DNA of 64,000 nt from Mangrovimicrobium sediminis. Lineage in GTDB: Bacteria > Pseudomonadota > Gammaproteobacteria > Pseudomonadales > Halieaceae. A program made the position numbers and the translations under genes. Location: contig NZ_SRLE01000007.1 of assembly GCF_004745945.1 (NCBI RefSeq), forward strand, positions 310,001 through 374,000. Direction: 5' to 3'. The notes beneath the pieces were generated by a model. That model was not told where the DNA came from, made no database searches, and was given only the letters and a program-made list of their open reading frames with translations. Shown piece by piece: positions 26,011-34,769 of this stretch (the first letter of the stretch is position 1; every line of letters starts with the position of its first letter).

Positions 26011-26871
26011 ATGCGCTCTACCAGCACGGATTTCACGACCCAGCACGAGTACACCGGCGAACAGGCCAGCGTCAGCATCGCCACCTACCACTCGGACAAA
26101 CCCTTCGATATGGAGGGCTGCCAGTCCTCCTACCTGCTGCAGCTGTGCTTCCTGCCCGCCAACGGGTTTTCCCACGCCTGTTTTACCGAGCGCTGGAGTC
26201 GCAAGCGCTATGCCCGCTTCGGCACCGTCTCCATGCTGCCACCGGACGAACCGGCGCACTGCGTGGCCAGTTTCAGCCGGCAGCGTTCGGTGCGCTGCAC
26301 GCTCGAACCCGGGGCGGTACAGGCCTGGGTGGGTGATGAGCCCGACTGGCCCGGCTGCCCACTGGAAAAGCTGCTCGACATCCGCAGCCCGCGCGTGCGC
26401 CAGCTGATGCTCAACCTGGGGGAGGAGCTGCAGAACCCCGGCTTTGGCGGCGAGCAGATGCTGGAGATGATGACCGGGCAACTGGTGCTGGAAGTGTCCC
26501 GTTATCTCGGCGGCCTGCGCGAGGAGAAAATCCGCGGCGGCCTGTCGCCGCGCAACTGCCGGCTGATCGAGGAGCGTGTCGCTGGCGAGCCGCGCCCGCC
26601 GTCGCTGCAGGAGCTGGCCGAGCTGTGCAACCTCTCCGTGCGCCAGGTCTCACGCGCATTTCGCGCCAGCAAGGGCCTGTCGCTAGGCGAATACATCACC
26701 GAGTGGCGCATCGCCCACGCCAGGCGCCTGCTCGCCGCCGGTGACAGCGTCAAGTCGGTGGCCTTCGATGTCGGGTTCTCGGCGCCGTCCAACTTTTCCG
26801 CGGCGTTCCAGCGCGAGACCGGGGAATCCCCGCGGCAGTACCGCGCGCGCGTCATGCAGCGCGGCCGCTGA
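26011..26871 (+). CDS. AraC-family transcriptional regulator
   Basis: A 286-residue regulator. The N-terminal half (about 1-180) is an effector domain without recognised residues but with several cysteines. The C-terminal AraC double HTH covers about 185-282: first helix-turn-helix in LQELAELCNLSVRQVSRAFRAS, second in VKSVAFDVGFSAPSNFSAAFQRETGESPRQYR, the usual family signature. It is divergent from the TonB receptor at 25643, its most likely target. It is also 324 bp upstream of the sigma54 operon on the same strand, but that operon has its own promoter and regulator. Confidence 0.9.
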   Translation: MRSTSTDFTTQHEYTGEQASVSIATYHSDKPFDMEGCQSSYLLQLCFLPANGFSHACFTERWSRKRYARFGTVSMLPPDEPAHCVASFSRQRSVRCTLEPGAVQAWVGDEPDWPGCPLEKLLDIRSPRVRQLMLNLGEELQNPGFGGEQMLEMMTGQLVLEVSRYLGGLREEKIRGGLSPRNCRLIEERVAGEPRPPSLQELAELCNLSVRQVSRAFRASKGLSLGEYITEWRIAHARRLLAAGDSVKSVAFDVGFSAPSNFSAAFQRETGESPRQYRARVMQRGR

Positions 26872-26947
26872 GCTACAACCCTTCCCGGAGGGCGCCCGGC
26901 TGCTTTCCCGGGGGTGGAGGGTGCCGGATCAGGGAATCCCCGGCCAG

Positions 26948-26997
26948 TGTCCGATGTGTCCGGCGGCTGTCCGGCGGGGCGGGTGGCGGACTGTCCG
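26948..26997. promoter_or_regulatory. Candidate upstream activator sequences (TGTCCG repeats)
   Basis: TGTCCG occurs at 26948, 26957, 26968 and 26992. The last is part of the 11-bp palindrome CGGACTGTCCG (26987-26997). They lie about 160-210 bp before the predicted transcription start, the usual distance for NtrC-class enhancer sites. In a 65%+ GC genome such words can recur by chance, so this is tentative. Confidence 0.45.
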
Positions 26998-27062
26998 GTG
27001 CGCTTGCCGGGGTGGCATTTGGCGGCGTCTTAAAACATCTAAAATACATTAAAATAATAATT

Positions 27063-27075
27063 CAAACTATTGATA
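27063..27075 (-). promoter_or_regulatory. IHF site between enhancer and promoter
   Basis: The minus strand reads TATCAATAGTTTG, an exact match to the IHF consensus WATCARNNNNTTR. It is inside a block with 14% GC by hand count and about 60 bp before the -24 element, the normal position for IHF to bend DNA at sigma54 promoters. The ihfA gene is at 3371. Confidence 0.7.
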
Positions 27076-27128
27076 TATAAAATTTAAATAGATAGAAAAT
27101 GTTTTCCATTCAGGACGGGCGTGCACCC

Positions 27129-27144
27129 TGGCACGCCTCCTGCA
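27129..27144 (+). promoter_or_regulatory. Sigma54 (RpoN) -24/-12 promoter
   Basis: TGGCACGCCTCCTGCA matches the consensus TGGCAC-N5-TTGCA at all but one position (C for the first T of the -12 box). The essential GG (27130-27131) and GC (27142-27143) are 10 bp apart, as required. Transcription would start near 27155, 40 bp before the peptide gene. An NtrC-class activator is encoded in the same operon. Confidence 0.8.
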
Positions 27145-27194
27145 ATCCATCCTCGCAACGCCAACTGCAAACGCGAAAACGAGGACTGCCACCC

Positions 27195-27353
27195 ATGCCC
27201 GAACTGGTCACCCGCGAGAACAACCTGCCCTGGCAGCGCGCGTTGCCGGTCTACCTGCTGCTGTTCGCGGCGACGGTACTGGGCCTGGCCGCCATCTCCT
27301 GCTGCGGTGGCGCGCTCGATACCTGTGTCCAATCCTGCACAACCACCTGGTAA
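27195..27353 (+). CDS. 52-residue membrane peptide with four-cysteine tail
   Basis: First gene after the sigma54 promoter. The N-terminal 15 residues are polar (MPELVTRENNLPWQR), followed by one hydrophobic helix (about 16-34, ALPVYLLLFAATVLGLAAI), then the tail SCCGGALDTCVQSCTTTW with C36, C37, C44 and C48. The start ATG has GAGGA 9 bp upstream and lies just downstream of the predicted transcript start; a longer frame from 27099 would begin upstream of the promoter. It ends 4 bp before the adaptor gene, so coupling is likely. I know no family for it. It could be an exported or processed peptide substrate of the adjacent ABC exporter, a membrane accessory subunit, or a redox/metal sensor. There is no peptide-modifying enzyme nearby, so a RiPP claim is not supported. 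Confidence 0.7.
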   Translation: MPELVTRENNLPWQRALPVYLLLFAATVLGLAAISCCGGALDTCVQSCTTTW

Positions 27354-27357
27354 GCCC

Positions 27358-28620
27358 GTGATCAAGGACACCTCAGCCCAGGACATCACGCTCGCCACCG
27401 GCGGCGGCCGCCGCAAACGCATCGCGCTGACCGCCATCGCCGCACTCGCTGGCCTGGTCCTCGCCGGGTCCGCCCTGGCCACCTGGCTGCGCGCCGAGGT
27501 CAGCGTGGATAGCGCGCGCCTGCGCCTGGCCGAGGTGCGCGCCGGCGACCTGGTGCGCGACGTTTCGGTCAACGGCCGCGTGGTGGCGGGGTTCAGCCCG
27601 GCCCTGTACGCCCCGGTGGCCGGCACCGTGAGCTTCGCGGTGCGCGCGGGCGACTACGTGGAACAGGACCAGGTGCTGGCGCAGATCGACAGCCCGCAAC
27701 TGGCCAACGAACTGGCCCAGGAAAAGGCGCGGCTGCAGCGCCTGGACATCGACGTCAAGCGCCAGGCCATCCAGAACCGCATGAACGACCTCACCGCGCG
27801 CAAGGACCTGGCCCAGGCCGAGGTCGCCCTCAATGCCGCCAAGCGCGAGTACCAGCGCAACCAGCAGGCCTGGGACAAGGGCGCCATCAACGAGGTGGAC
27901 CTGCTGCGCGCGAAGGACGAGTGGAGCAGCGCGCAGATCGCCTTCGACCACGCCGGCGAGGAGACCACGCTCAATCGCAGCGCCTGGGAGTTCGAGCAGC
28001 GCACCCGCGAGCTGGAACTGGAACAGCAGCGCCTGCTGGTCGCCGAACTGGAGCGCGTCTACGGCCGCCTGCAGGTGCGCGCGCCGATCGCCGGCATGGT
28101 CGGCAGCCTGCTGGTGGCGGACAAGACCTCGGTGGCCGACAACACCGCGCTGCTCAACGTGGTCGATCTCAGCCAACTGGAAGTCGAGGCGGACGTGCCG
28201 GAAATCTACGCCGATACCCTGGGGCCGGGCATGGCCGCCGTGGTGCGCGTGGGCACGGACGAGCTGCCCGGTACAGTCACTGCAATCTCCCCGGAGATCG
28301 TCGCCGGCCAGGTGGCAGCGCGTATCCGCTTCGACGGCGAGCTGCCCCAGGGCCTGCGCCAGAACCAGCGCCTGCGCACGCGCCTGTTGCTGGACGAGCA
28401 CCGCGACACCCTGATGGTGACCCGCGGGCCGTTTGTCGATGAAGGCGCCGGACGTATCGCCTACGTAGTGGAGGACGACTATGCCCGGCGTGTGCAGATC
28501 ACCACGGGACTGACCAGCGTCAGCGACGTCGAGGTGCTCGACGGCCTGGCCCCCGGCGACACCATCGTGATTTCCAGCATGGCGCAGTTCCGCAATGCCG
28601 AGCGCGTGCGCCTGCGCTGA
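27358..28620 (+). CDS. Periplasmic adaptor (MacA/HlyD-like) of an ABC exporter
   Basis: Membrane-fusion protein, 420 residues from a GTG start 4 bp after the peptide gene; the longer frame from 27121 would overlap that gene. It has a cytoplasmic tail, one TM at about 22-40 (IALTAIAALAGLVLAGSALATWL), a lipoyl-type half motif (ALYAPVAGTVSFAVRAGDYVEQDQVLAQID), a long alpha-helical hairpin at about 115-235 rich in Glu/Lys/Arg/Leu, the second lipoyl half (VRAPIAGMVGSLLVADKTSVADN), and a beta-barrel/membrane-proximal end. It should link the MacB-type permeases to an outer-membrane channel such as TolC; no channel gene is in the window. Confidence 0.9.
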   Translation: MIKDTSAQDITLATGGGRRKRIALTAIAALAGLVLAGSALATWLRAEVSVDSARLRLAEVRAGDLVRDVSVNGRVVAGFSPALYAPVAGTVSFAVRAGDYVEQDQVLAQIDSPQLANELAQEKARLQRLDIDVKRQAIQNRMNDLTARKDLAQAEVALNAAKREYQRNQQAWDKGAINEVDLLRAKDEWSSAQIAFDHAGEETTLNRSAWEFEQRTRELELEQQRLLVAELERVYGRLQVRAPIAGMVGSLLVADKTSVADNTALLNVVDLSQLEVEADVPEIYADTLGPGMAAVVRVGTDELPGTVTAISPEIVAGQVAARIRFDGELPQGLRQNQRLRTRLLLDEHRDTLMVTRGPFVDEGAGRIAYVVEDDYARRVQITTGLTSVSDVEVLDGLAPGDTIVISSMAQFRNAERVRLR

Positions 28621-28662
28621 CCCGAATTCCCTATTTTTAGCGACTGACCGAAGGACCCGACC

Positions 28663-29376
<714 letters not shown>

Positions 29377-29389
29377 GGAGGGCACGCGC

Positions 29390-30703
29390 ATGACCCGTTA
29401 CTATCTCTGGCTGGCCGCGCGCAGCCTGCGCAGCAGCCCCTGGCTCAGTGGCCTGATGGTGATCGCCATCGCCCTGGGCATCGGCGCCTTCATGACCTGC
29501 TACGCCATCTTCCACGCCATGGCAGGCAACCCGATCCCGCACAAGAGCGATGCCCTGCATGCGGTGCGCCTGGACAACTGGAGCGCGGACCAGCCCTGGG
29601 AAGAGCCCAACGTGCCGCCCTCGCAGATGACCTACCGCGACGCGCGCTTTCTGGCCGAGGCGGGCAGGGCGCGCTACCAGACGGCGATGTTCCGCATCGG
29701 TGTGGCGGTGCAACCGGATAACCCGGATATCAAGCCGCTGTTCTCCGTCGGCCGCCTCACCTACAGCGATTTCTTCCCCATGTTCGAGCCGCCGTTTCTC
29801 TACGGAGGGCCGTGGACACGCGAGCAGGATGCCGCGCGCAGCCCGGTGATCGTGCTCTCCCGCGAGCTCAATGAGCAGGTGTTCGGCGGCGAGGACAGCG
29901 TCGGCCGCAAGCTGCGCCTGGACGGCGAGGAATACACGGTGGTCGGCGTGCTGGATACCTTTGACCCGCTGCCGCGCTATTACGACGTGATCAATGCCAG
30001 TGCCTTCGGCGACGCCGACGAATACTACCTGCCCTTCACTCTCAACGATCACCTGCAGAAGCGCCCGATGGGCAACAACAGCTGCTGGAAGAACCCGCCG
30101 GAGGATACCTACCAGGGCTACCTCGATTCCGAGTGTGTGTGGGTCGCGACCTGGGTGCAGCTCGACAGCCGCGCCGAGCGCGAGGCCTACCAGGACTTCC
30201 TCGACAACTACGTGCGCGAGCAAAAGACCCTGGGGCGTTTCGAACGGCCCCTCAACAACCGGCTGGACGATGTCATGAGCTGGCTCGAGGCGCAGCGGGT
30301 GGTGGCGGACGACGCCCACATCCAGCTCGGCCTGTCCTTCGCCTTCCTGGTGGTGTGCCTGCTCAACACCGTGGGCCTGATGCTGGCCAAGTTCCTGCGC
30401 CGCTCCGGCGAGGTCGGCGTGCGCCGCGCGCTGGGCGCGAGCCGCGCGCAGGTGTTCTGCCAGTACCTCGCCGAGTCAGGCCTGCTCGGTGTCGGCGGCG
30501 CGGTCGCCGGTGTGGGCCTGGCCTGGCTGGGCCTGGCGGTGGTGCGCAAGGTGTCCCCCGACATGGCGGTGCTGACGCAACTGGACGCCGGCCTGCTGCT
30601 GTTTGCGCTGCTGGTCTCGGTGCTCGCCGCGCTACTCGCCGGGCTGTATCCGGCCTGGCGCGCCTGCCGTGTCGCCCCCGCCACCCAGTTGAAAACCCAG
30701 TAG
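29390..30703 (+). CDS. MacB-type ABC permease 1
   Basis: A 437-residue inner-membrane protein with the FtsX/MacB topology: TM1 at about 20-42 (WLSGLMVIAIALGIGAFMTCYAIF), a large periplasmic domain at about 50-300 (MacB_PCD type), then three TM helices at about 306-330, 362-385 and 400-425. The conserved cytoplasmic loop RRSGEVGVRRALGASRAQVFCQYLAES, typical of FtsX permeases, lies between the last helices. It forms a heterodimer with the next gene product, judging from the tandem arrangement. Confidence 0.9.
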   Translation: MTRYYLWLAARSLRSSPWLSGLMVIAIALGIGAFMTCYAIFHAMAGNPIPHKSDALHAVRLDNWSADQPWEEPNVPPSQMTYRDARFLAEAGRARYQTAMFRIGVAVQPDNPDIKPLFSVGRLTYSDFFPMFEPPFLYGGPWTREQDAARSPVIVLSRELNEQVFGGEDSVGRKLRLDGEEYTVVGVLDTFDPLPRYYDVINASAFGDADEYYLPFTLNDHLQKRPMGNNSCWKNPPEDTYQGYLDSECVWVATWVQLDSRAEREAYQDFLDNYVREQKTLGRFERPLNNRLDDVMSWLEAQRVVADDAHIQLGLSFAFLVVCLLNTVGLMLAKFLRRSGEVGVRRALGASRAQVFCQYLAESGLLGVGGAVAGVGLAWLGLAVVRKVSPDMAVLTQLDAGLLLFALLVSVLAALLAGLYPAWRACRVAPATQLKTQ

Positions 30704-30713
30704 GAGCGCTGTC

Positions 30714-31952
30714 ATGGAAATTCGCCCGATTCTCTCCACCGTGCTGCGCAACCCCGTCGGCCTGATCCTGATCGGCCTGCAGGTGGCCCTGACCCTGGCT
30801 ATCGTGGTCAATGCGCTGTACATCATCGACGAGCGCCTGGCCAACCTGCGCATCGAGGCCGGCGTCGACGAGGAGCACATCCTCACCCTCAACAGCGCGG
30901 GTTTCGCCTCGGACTTCGAGACCACCCTGGCGACCATCCACCGCGACCTCGATTACCTGCGCAAGCGCCCGGGTGTGGTCTCGGCGATGGCCACCAATAC
31001 GCTGCCCCTGACGCAGTCCGGCTGGTCCACCGAGGTCGAGGCCCAGGAGGCGCTGGACGGTCGCAGCATCGACACCGCGATCTACTTCGCCGACGAAACC
31101 CTGGTCGAGACCCTGGGCCTGGACCTGATCGCCGGGCGCGCCTTTCGCGAGGCGGAAGTGGAACCCTACAGCATGGACCAGGAGCTGCGCTCGACGGCGG
31201 TGATCGTCAGCGCCGCCGCGGCCCTGGCCCTGTATCCGGAGATCGACCGTCCGGAACAGGCCCTCGGGCGGCTGGTCTGGAATGGCGCGGAGAACGACCG
31301 CTTCTCCGCGGAGATCGTCGGCATCGTGGATGGCGTGAAGGCGCCCTGGAAGGGATTGTCCTCGGATATATTCGACCACGTGGTGTACGTGCCCAAGGTG
31401 CCGGTGATCGCCAATTTCGGTATCTACGCGGTGCGCAGCGAGCCCGGCGCCTTTGCCGACCTGCTGCAGAACATCCAGCCGGAGCTGGCGGAGCTCGATA
31501 CCCAGCGCGTGGTGATGGAGCCCAACGCCTTCCCGGAGATTCGCGAGCGCTTCCTGCGCGGCGACCGCGCCATGGCGGGCATGCTGATCACCGTGGTCGT
31601 GCTGTTGCTGCTGGTCAACATACTGGGTATCGTCGGGCTGGTGAGTTTCTGGGTGACGCAGCGCACCCGGCAGATCGGCACGCGCCGCGCCCTGGGCGCC
31701 ACGCGCGGTAACATCCTGGCCTACTTCCTGGTGGAGAACGCCCTGATCAGCGCCATGGGCGTGGCGGTGGGTATCGTCGCGGCACTGGCGCTGAACAACT
31801 GGCTGGTGAGCGCCTTCGGGGTGGACCGCCTGCCCTGGGCGTTCCTGGTCGGCGGCGCCGCGGGTCTGCTGGTGCTGGGCATCGCGGCGGCCTGTGTGCC
31901 GGCGCTGCGCGCGGCGGCCATTCCGCCGGCAATCGCCACCCGCAGTGTGTAA
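30714..31952 (+). CDS. MacB-type ABC permease 2
   Basis: A 412-residue paralogue of the preceding permease. TM1 is at about 12-35 (LILIGLQVALTLAIVVNALYII), a periplasmic domain at about 40-275, then TMs at about 285-310, 335-360 and 365-390, with the FtsX loop VTQRTRQIGTRRALGATRGNILAYFLVEN. It starts 10 bp after permease 1. Two different permeases with one ATPase suggest an asymmetric exporter, as in several peptide and antibiotic MacB-like systems. Confidence 0.9.
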   Translation: MEIRPILSTVLRNPVGLILIGLQVALTLAIVVNALYIIDERLANLRIEAGVDEEHILTLNSAGFASDFETTLATIHRDLDYLRKRPGVVSAMATNTLPLTQSGWSTEVEAQEALDGRSIDTAIYFADETLVETLGLDLIAGRAFREAEVEPYSMDQELRSTAVIVSAAAALALYPEIDRPEQALGRLVWNGAENDRFSAEIVGIVDGVKAPWKGLSSDIFDHVVYVPKVPVIANFGIYAVRSEPGAFADLLQNIQPELAELDTQRVVMEPNAFPEIRERFLRGDRAMAGMLITVVVLLLLVNILGIVGLVSFWVTQRTRQIGTRRALGATRGNILAYFLVENALISAMGVAVGIVAALALNNWLVSAFGVDRLPWAFLVGGAAGLLVLGIAAACVPALRAAAIPPAIATRSV

Positions 31953-31970
31953 GGCAGGTAAGCAGCGAGT

Positions 31971-33314
31971 ATGCGCAAGACCATCCTGGTAATCGACGAC
32001 AACGAGGCCGTGTGCACGGCGCTCGAGCTGTTGTTCGCGCTGCAGGGCTGGGCCTGTGTGGCGGCGCCGGACCCGGAGGCGGGACTCGCCGCCCTGGCCC
32101 GCAAGCCGGTGGACCTGGTCATCCAGGACATGAACTTTCGCGACGACACCACCTCCGGCGAGGAGGGCGTGGCCCTGTTCGGCGCCATCCGCGAACGCTT
32201 CCCGGACATCCCGGTGGTGCTGCTGACCGCCTGGACCAGCCTGGAGACCGCCGTGGAACTGGTGCGCGCCGGCGCCGCGGACTACCTGGGCAAGCCCTGG
32301 GAGGACGCCAAGCTGGTCACCACCGTGCGCAACCTGCTGGAGCTAGGCGACGCCAACCGCAAGCTGCGCGTACTGCACGACAAACAGCACGCGGCCCAGG
32401 CGGCGCTGGCGCAGGAATTCAACCTCGCCGGCATGGTCTTCGCCGACCCGGCTACAGAGCAGGTGGTGCGCCTGGCCTGCCAGGTGGCGCGCGCGGATGT
32501 ACCGGTGCTGATCACCGGCCCCAACGGCGCCGGCAAGGAGCGCATCGCCGAACTGGTGCACGCCAACTCGCGGGTCGCCGACGGGCCGTTTGTTTCGGTG
32601 AACTGTGGCGCGCTGCCCCGCGACCTGATCGAGGCGGAACTGTTCGGCGCCGAGGCCGGCGCCTACACCGGCGCAGCCAAGGCGCGCGAGGGCCGCTTCG
32701 AGGCCGCCGACGGCGGTACCCTGTTCCTCGACGAGATCGGCAACCTCTCCCTGGAGGGGCAGATGAAACTGCTGCGCGTGCTGGAGACCGGGCAGTTCGA
32801 GCGCCTGGGTTCCAACCGTACGCGCAAGACCAATGTGCGGGTGGTCTCGGCCACCAACGCCGACCTGCCGGCGATGATCGCCGCCGGCGAGTTCCGCGAG
32901 GATATCTTCTACCGCCTCAACGTGATCGAACTGGCGCTGCCGCCGCTGGCCGCGCGCGGCGAGGACATCCTGCCCCTGGCGCGGCATTTCCTCGGCGCGG
33001 ACAAACGCTTCAGCCCCGCCGCCGAGGAGGCACTGCGCACCCACGACTGGCCGGGGAACGTGCGCGAACTGCGCAACGCGGTGACCCGGGCCAAGCTGCT
33101 GTGCAGCGGCGCCGTGGTGGACGTCGCCGACCTCGGCCTGCCCGGCGCGAGCGCGGCGACGGTTACCCTGCGCAGCGCGCGCCGCGAGCCCAGCCGTGAG
33201 GAGATCGAGCGGGCCCTGCTCAGTGCCGAGGGGGTGGTGTCTGCCGCCGCACAGCAGCTGGGTCTTTCGCGCCAGGCGCTGTACCGGCGCATGGAGCGTT
33301 ACGGCCTGCACTGA
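31971..33314 (+). CDS. NtrC-class sigma54-dependent response regulator
   Basis: A 447-residue activator. The receiver domain is at 1-125 with D53 (LVIQDMNF) and lysine in LGKPW. The AAA+ domain is at about 145-380: Walker A GPNGAGKE, the sigma54-contact loop as GAYTGA at 230-235 (Tyr in place of the more common Phe), Walker B GTLFLDEIGNL, and arginine-finger region. The C-terminal Fis-type HTH reads GVVSAAAQQLGLSRQALYRRMERYGL. It lies 18 bp after permease 2 and upstream of its presumed kinase. The sigma54 promoter at 27129 is its most likely target, giving positive feedback. Confidence 0.94.
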   Translation: MRKTILVIDDNEAVCTALELLFALQGWACVAAPDPEAGLAALARKPVDLVIQDMNFRDDTTSGEEGVALFGAIRERFPDIPVVLLTAWTSLETAVELVRAGAADYLGKPWEDAKLVTTVRNLLELGDANRKLRVLHDKQHAAQAALAQEFNLAGMVFADPATEQVVRLACQVARADVPVLITGPNGAGKERIAELVHANSRVADGPFVSVNCGALPRDLIEAELFGAEAGAYTGAAKAREGRFEAADGGTLFLDEIGNLSLEGQMKLLRVLETGQFERLGSNRTRKTNVRVVSATNADLPAMIAAGEFREDIFYRLNVIELALPPLAARGEDILPLARHFLGADKRFSPAAEEALRTHDWPGNVRELRNAVTRAKLLCSGAVVDVADLGLPGASAATVTLRSARREPSREEIERALLSAEGVVSAAAQQLGLSRQALYRRMERYGLH

Positions 33315-33331
33315 GCAGTGCCGCTGCCGCC

Positions 33332-33387
33332 TGTCATGCAAGCACTGTCATGAAAGTCCTGTAATGAAAGTCCTGTCGTGAAAAGAG
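33332..33387 (+). repeat. Four 14-bp tandem repeats encoding coupled mini-ORFs
   Basis: Units TGTCATGCAAGCAC (33332), TGTCATGAAAGTCC (33346), TGTAATGAAAGTCC (33360) and TGTCGTGAAAAGAG (33374). They spell a chain: ATG 33336 to TGA 33351-33353 (MQALS), ATG 33350 to TAA 33362-33364 (MKVL), ATG 33364 to TGA 33379-33381 (MKVLS), and the kinase GTG at 33378. Each stop overlaps the next start (ATGA, TAATG, GTGA). This would allow ribosomes to pass by re-initiation from the regulator to the kinase, or to set their ratio. Confidence 0.65.
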
Positions 33388-34691
33388 CTGTCATCAGGGG
33401 AATCGTGCAGTGGCTGGGCCTGCTGACCTTCGGCGCCGTCGGCTTCGGCGCGCTGTGGTACCTGCTGGAACCGCCCTGGCAGTGGATCCTGTCGCTGGCC
33501 TGGCTGGTGCCGGTGGCGGTGCTGGCGCACTGGGCCGAGAGCTCGCCCTACCGGCGCCAGGTGCGCGCGCTGTCCAGCATGATCGCCGGCTGGCGCGACA
33601 GCGATTTCGCGCTCTCCATCCGCAGCTCCAATGTGCCCGAATTACAGGCGCTCACCGAGGAGCTGAACTCGGTCGGTGAACTGCTGCGCCGCGAGCGGCA
33701 TCACCTGGTGCAGCGCGAACTGCTGTTGCAGACGGTGATCCAGGCCAGCCCGATGGCGGTGCTGTTGTGCGACCAGTCCGGCCGGGTGGTGCTCTCCAAT
33801 GTCATGGCCAACCAGTGGTTCGGCCACGGCGGCCGCCTGGCCGGCCACGCACTGGAGCAGATCGCCGATCAACTGCCGGAATCCCTGCGCGAGGCCCTGC
33901 AGCAGGAGGGCGAGACCCTGTGCAGCTTCGGCCCGGAGGCGGCGCCGGAGAGCTACCACGTGTCGCGCACGCGCTTCGACCTCAACGGCCAGATCCACCA
34001 CCTGGTGCTGGTGCGCGAGATGACCCGCGAACTGAGCCGTCGCGAGGCGGCGGTGTGGAAGAAGGTCATCCGCGTGATGAGCCACGAGATCAACAATTCC
34101 CTGGCGCCGATCAGTTCCCTGGCGCACTCCGGGCGGCAGTTCGCCGAGCAGGGGGATACCCAGCCCCTGGCCCGGGTGTTCGACACTATCGAGAACCGCG
34201 CGCGGCACCTGGACGATTTCATCGCCGGCTATGCGCGTTTCGCCAAGCTCTCGGCCCCGGCCATCCAGCGCGTGGAGGTCGAACCCTTCCTGGCATCGCT
34301 GTGCGCGCCGCTGGACTGCCGCTACGCACTGGAAAACCCCGCCAGCCACGGCAGTTTCGATCCGGCGCAGATCGAGCAGGTGCTGATCAACCTGGTGAAG
34401 AATGCGCTGGAGGCCGGTTCCAGCGCCGGCGAGGTCAGCGTGCACTGGGTGGAGGAGGGCGGCTGCCCGGCGCTGCAGGTGCGCGATCGCGGCCAGGGCA
34501 TGACCGCCGAGTCGATGGAGAAGGCGCTGCTGCCGTTTTACTCCACCAAGCGCAGCGGGACCGGTCTCGGCCTGGCCCTGGCGCGGGAGATTCTCGAGGC
34601 GCACGACGGCAGCATTGCGCTGACCCCGCGCGAGGGCGGCGGCACCCAGGTGAGCCTGCGCTTTCCCGCGGTCGCCGCCGGGCAGGCCTGA
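33378..34691 (+). CDS. NtrY-like sensor histidine kinase
   Basis: A 437-residue membrane kinase. Two TM helices at about 8-27 and 32-50 have almost no periplasmic loop between them, so any envelope signal must be sensed within the membrane or through a partner. Then come a HAMP-like segment, a PAS domain at about 100-195, HisKA with H236 (VMSHEINNSLAP), and an HATPase domain (NLVKNALEAG, DRGQGM, SGTGLGLALAREIL). The GTG start is embedded in the 14-bp repeats. It pairs with the NtrC-class regulator 63 bp upstream. The small sensor region makes the 52-residue peptide or the transporter possible signal partners (inference). Confidence 0.92.
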   Translation: MKRAVIRGIVQWLGLLTFGAVGFGALWYLLEPPWQWILSLAWLVPVAVLAHWAESSPYRRQVRALSSMIAGWRDSDFALSIRSSNVPELQALTEELNSVGELLRRERHHLVQRELLLQTVIQASPMAVLLCDQSGRVVLSNVMANQWFGHGGRLAGHALEQIADQLPESLREALQQEGETLCSFGPEAAPESYHVSRTRFDLNGQIHHLVLVREMTRELSRREAAVWKKVIRVMSHEINNSLAPISSLAHSGRQFAEQGDTQPLARVFDTIENRARHLDDFIAGYARFAKLSAPAIQRVEVEPFLASLCAPLDCRYALENPASHGSFDPAQIEQVLINLVKNALEAGSSAGEVSVHWVEEGGCPALQVRDRGQGMTAESMEKALLPFYSTKRSGTGLGLALAREILEAHDGSIALTPREGGGTQVSLRFPAVAAGQA

Positions 34692-34769
34692 ACCCGACGC
34701 TGCCCCGCAGTCTCAGCCCCGCGCAAACACTCGCGCTTTACCCCCGGAGGCCGTGATTCGCGATACTGC

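Larger units (their letters stand above)
26872..27194. promoter_or_regulatory. Control region of the sigma54-type operon
   Basis: 323 bp with no supported gene. From left to right it holds the TGTCCG repeats (26948-26997), an extremely AT-rich block (27031-27110, 11 G/C of 80), an IHF consensus match (27063-27075) and the -24/-12 promoter (27129-27144). The ribosome site GAGGA (27181-27185) precedes the peptide gene. The individual elements are listed separately. Confidence 0.75.

Noticed and set aside
27195-27353. RiPP (lanthipeptide or similar) precursor
   Set aside because: No leader/core pattern I can support and no modification enzyme or peptidase adjacent; described only as a cysteine-rich peptide.
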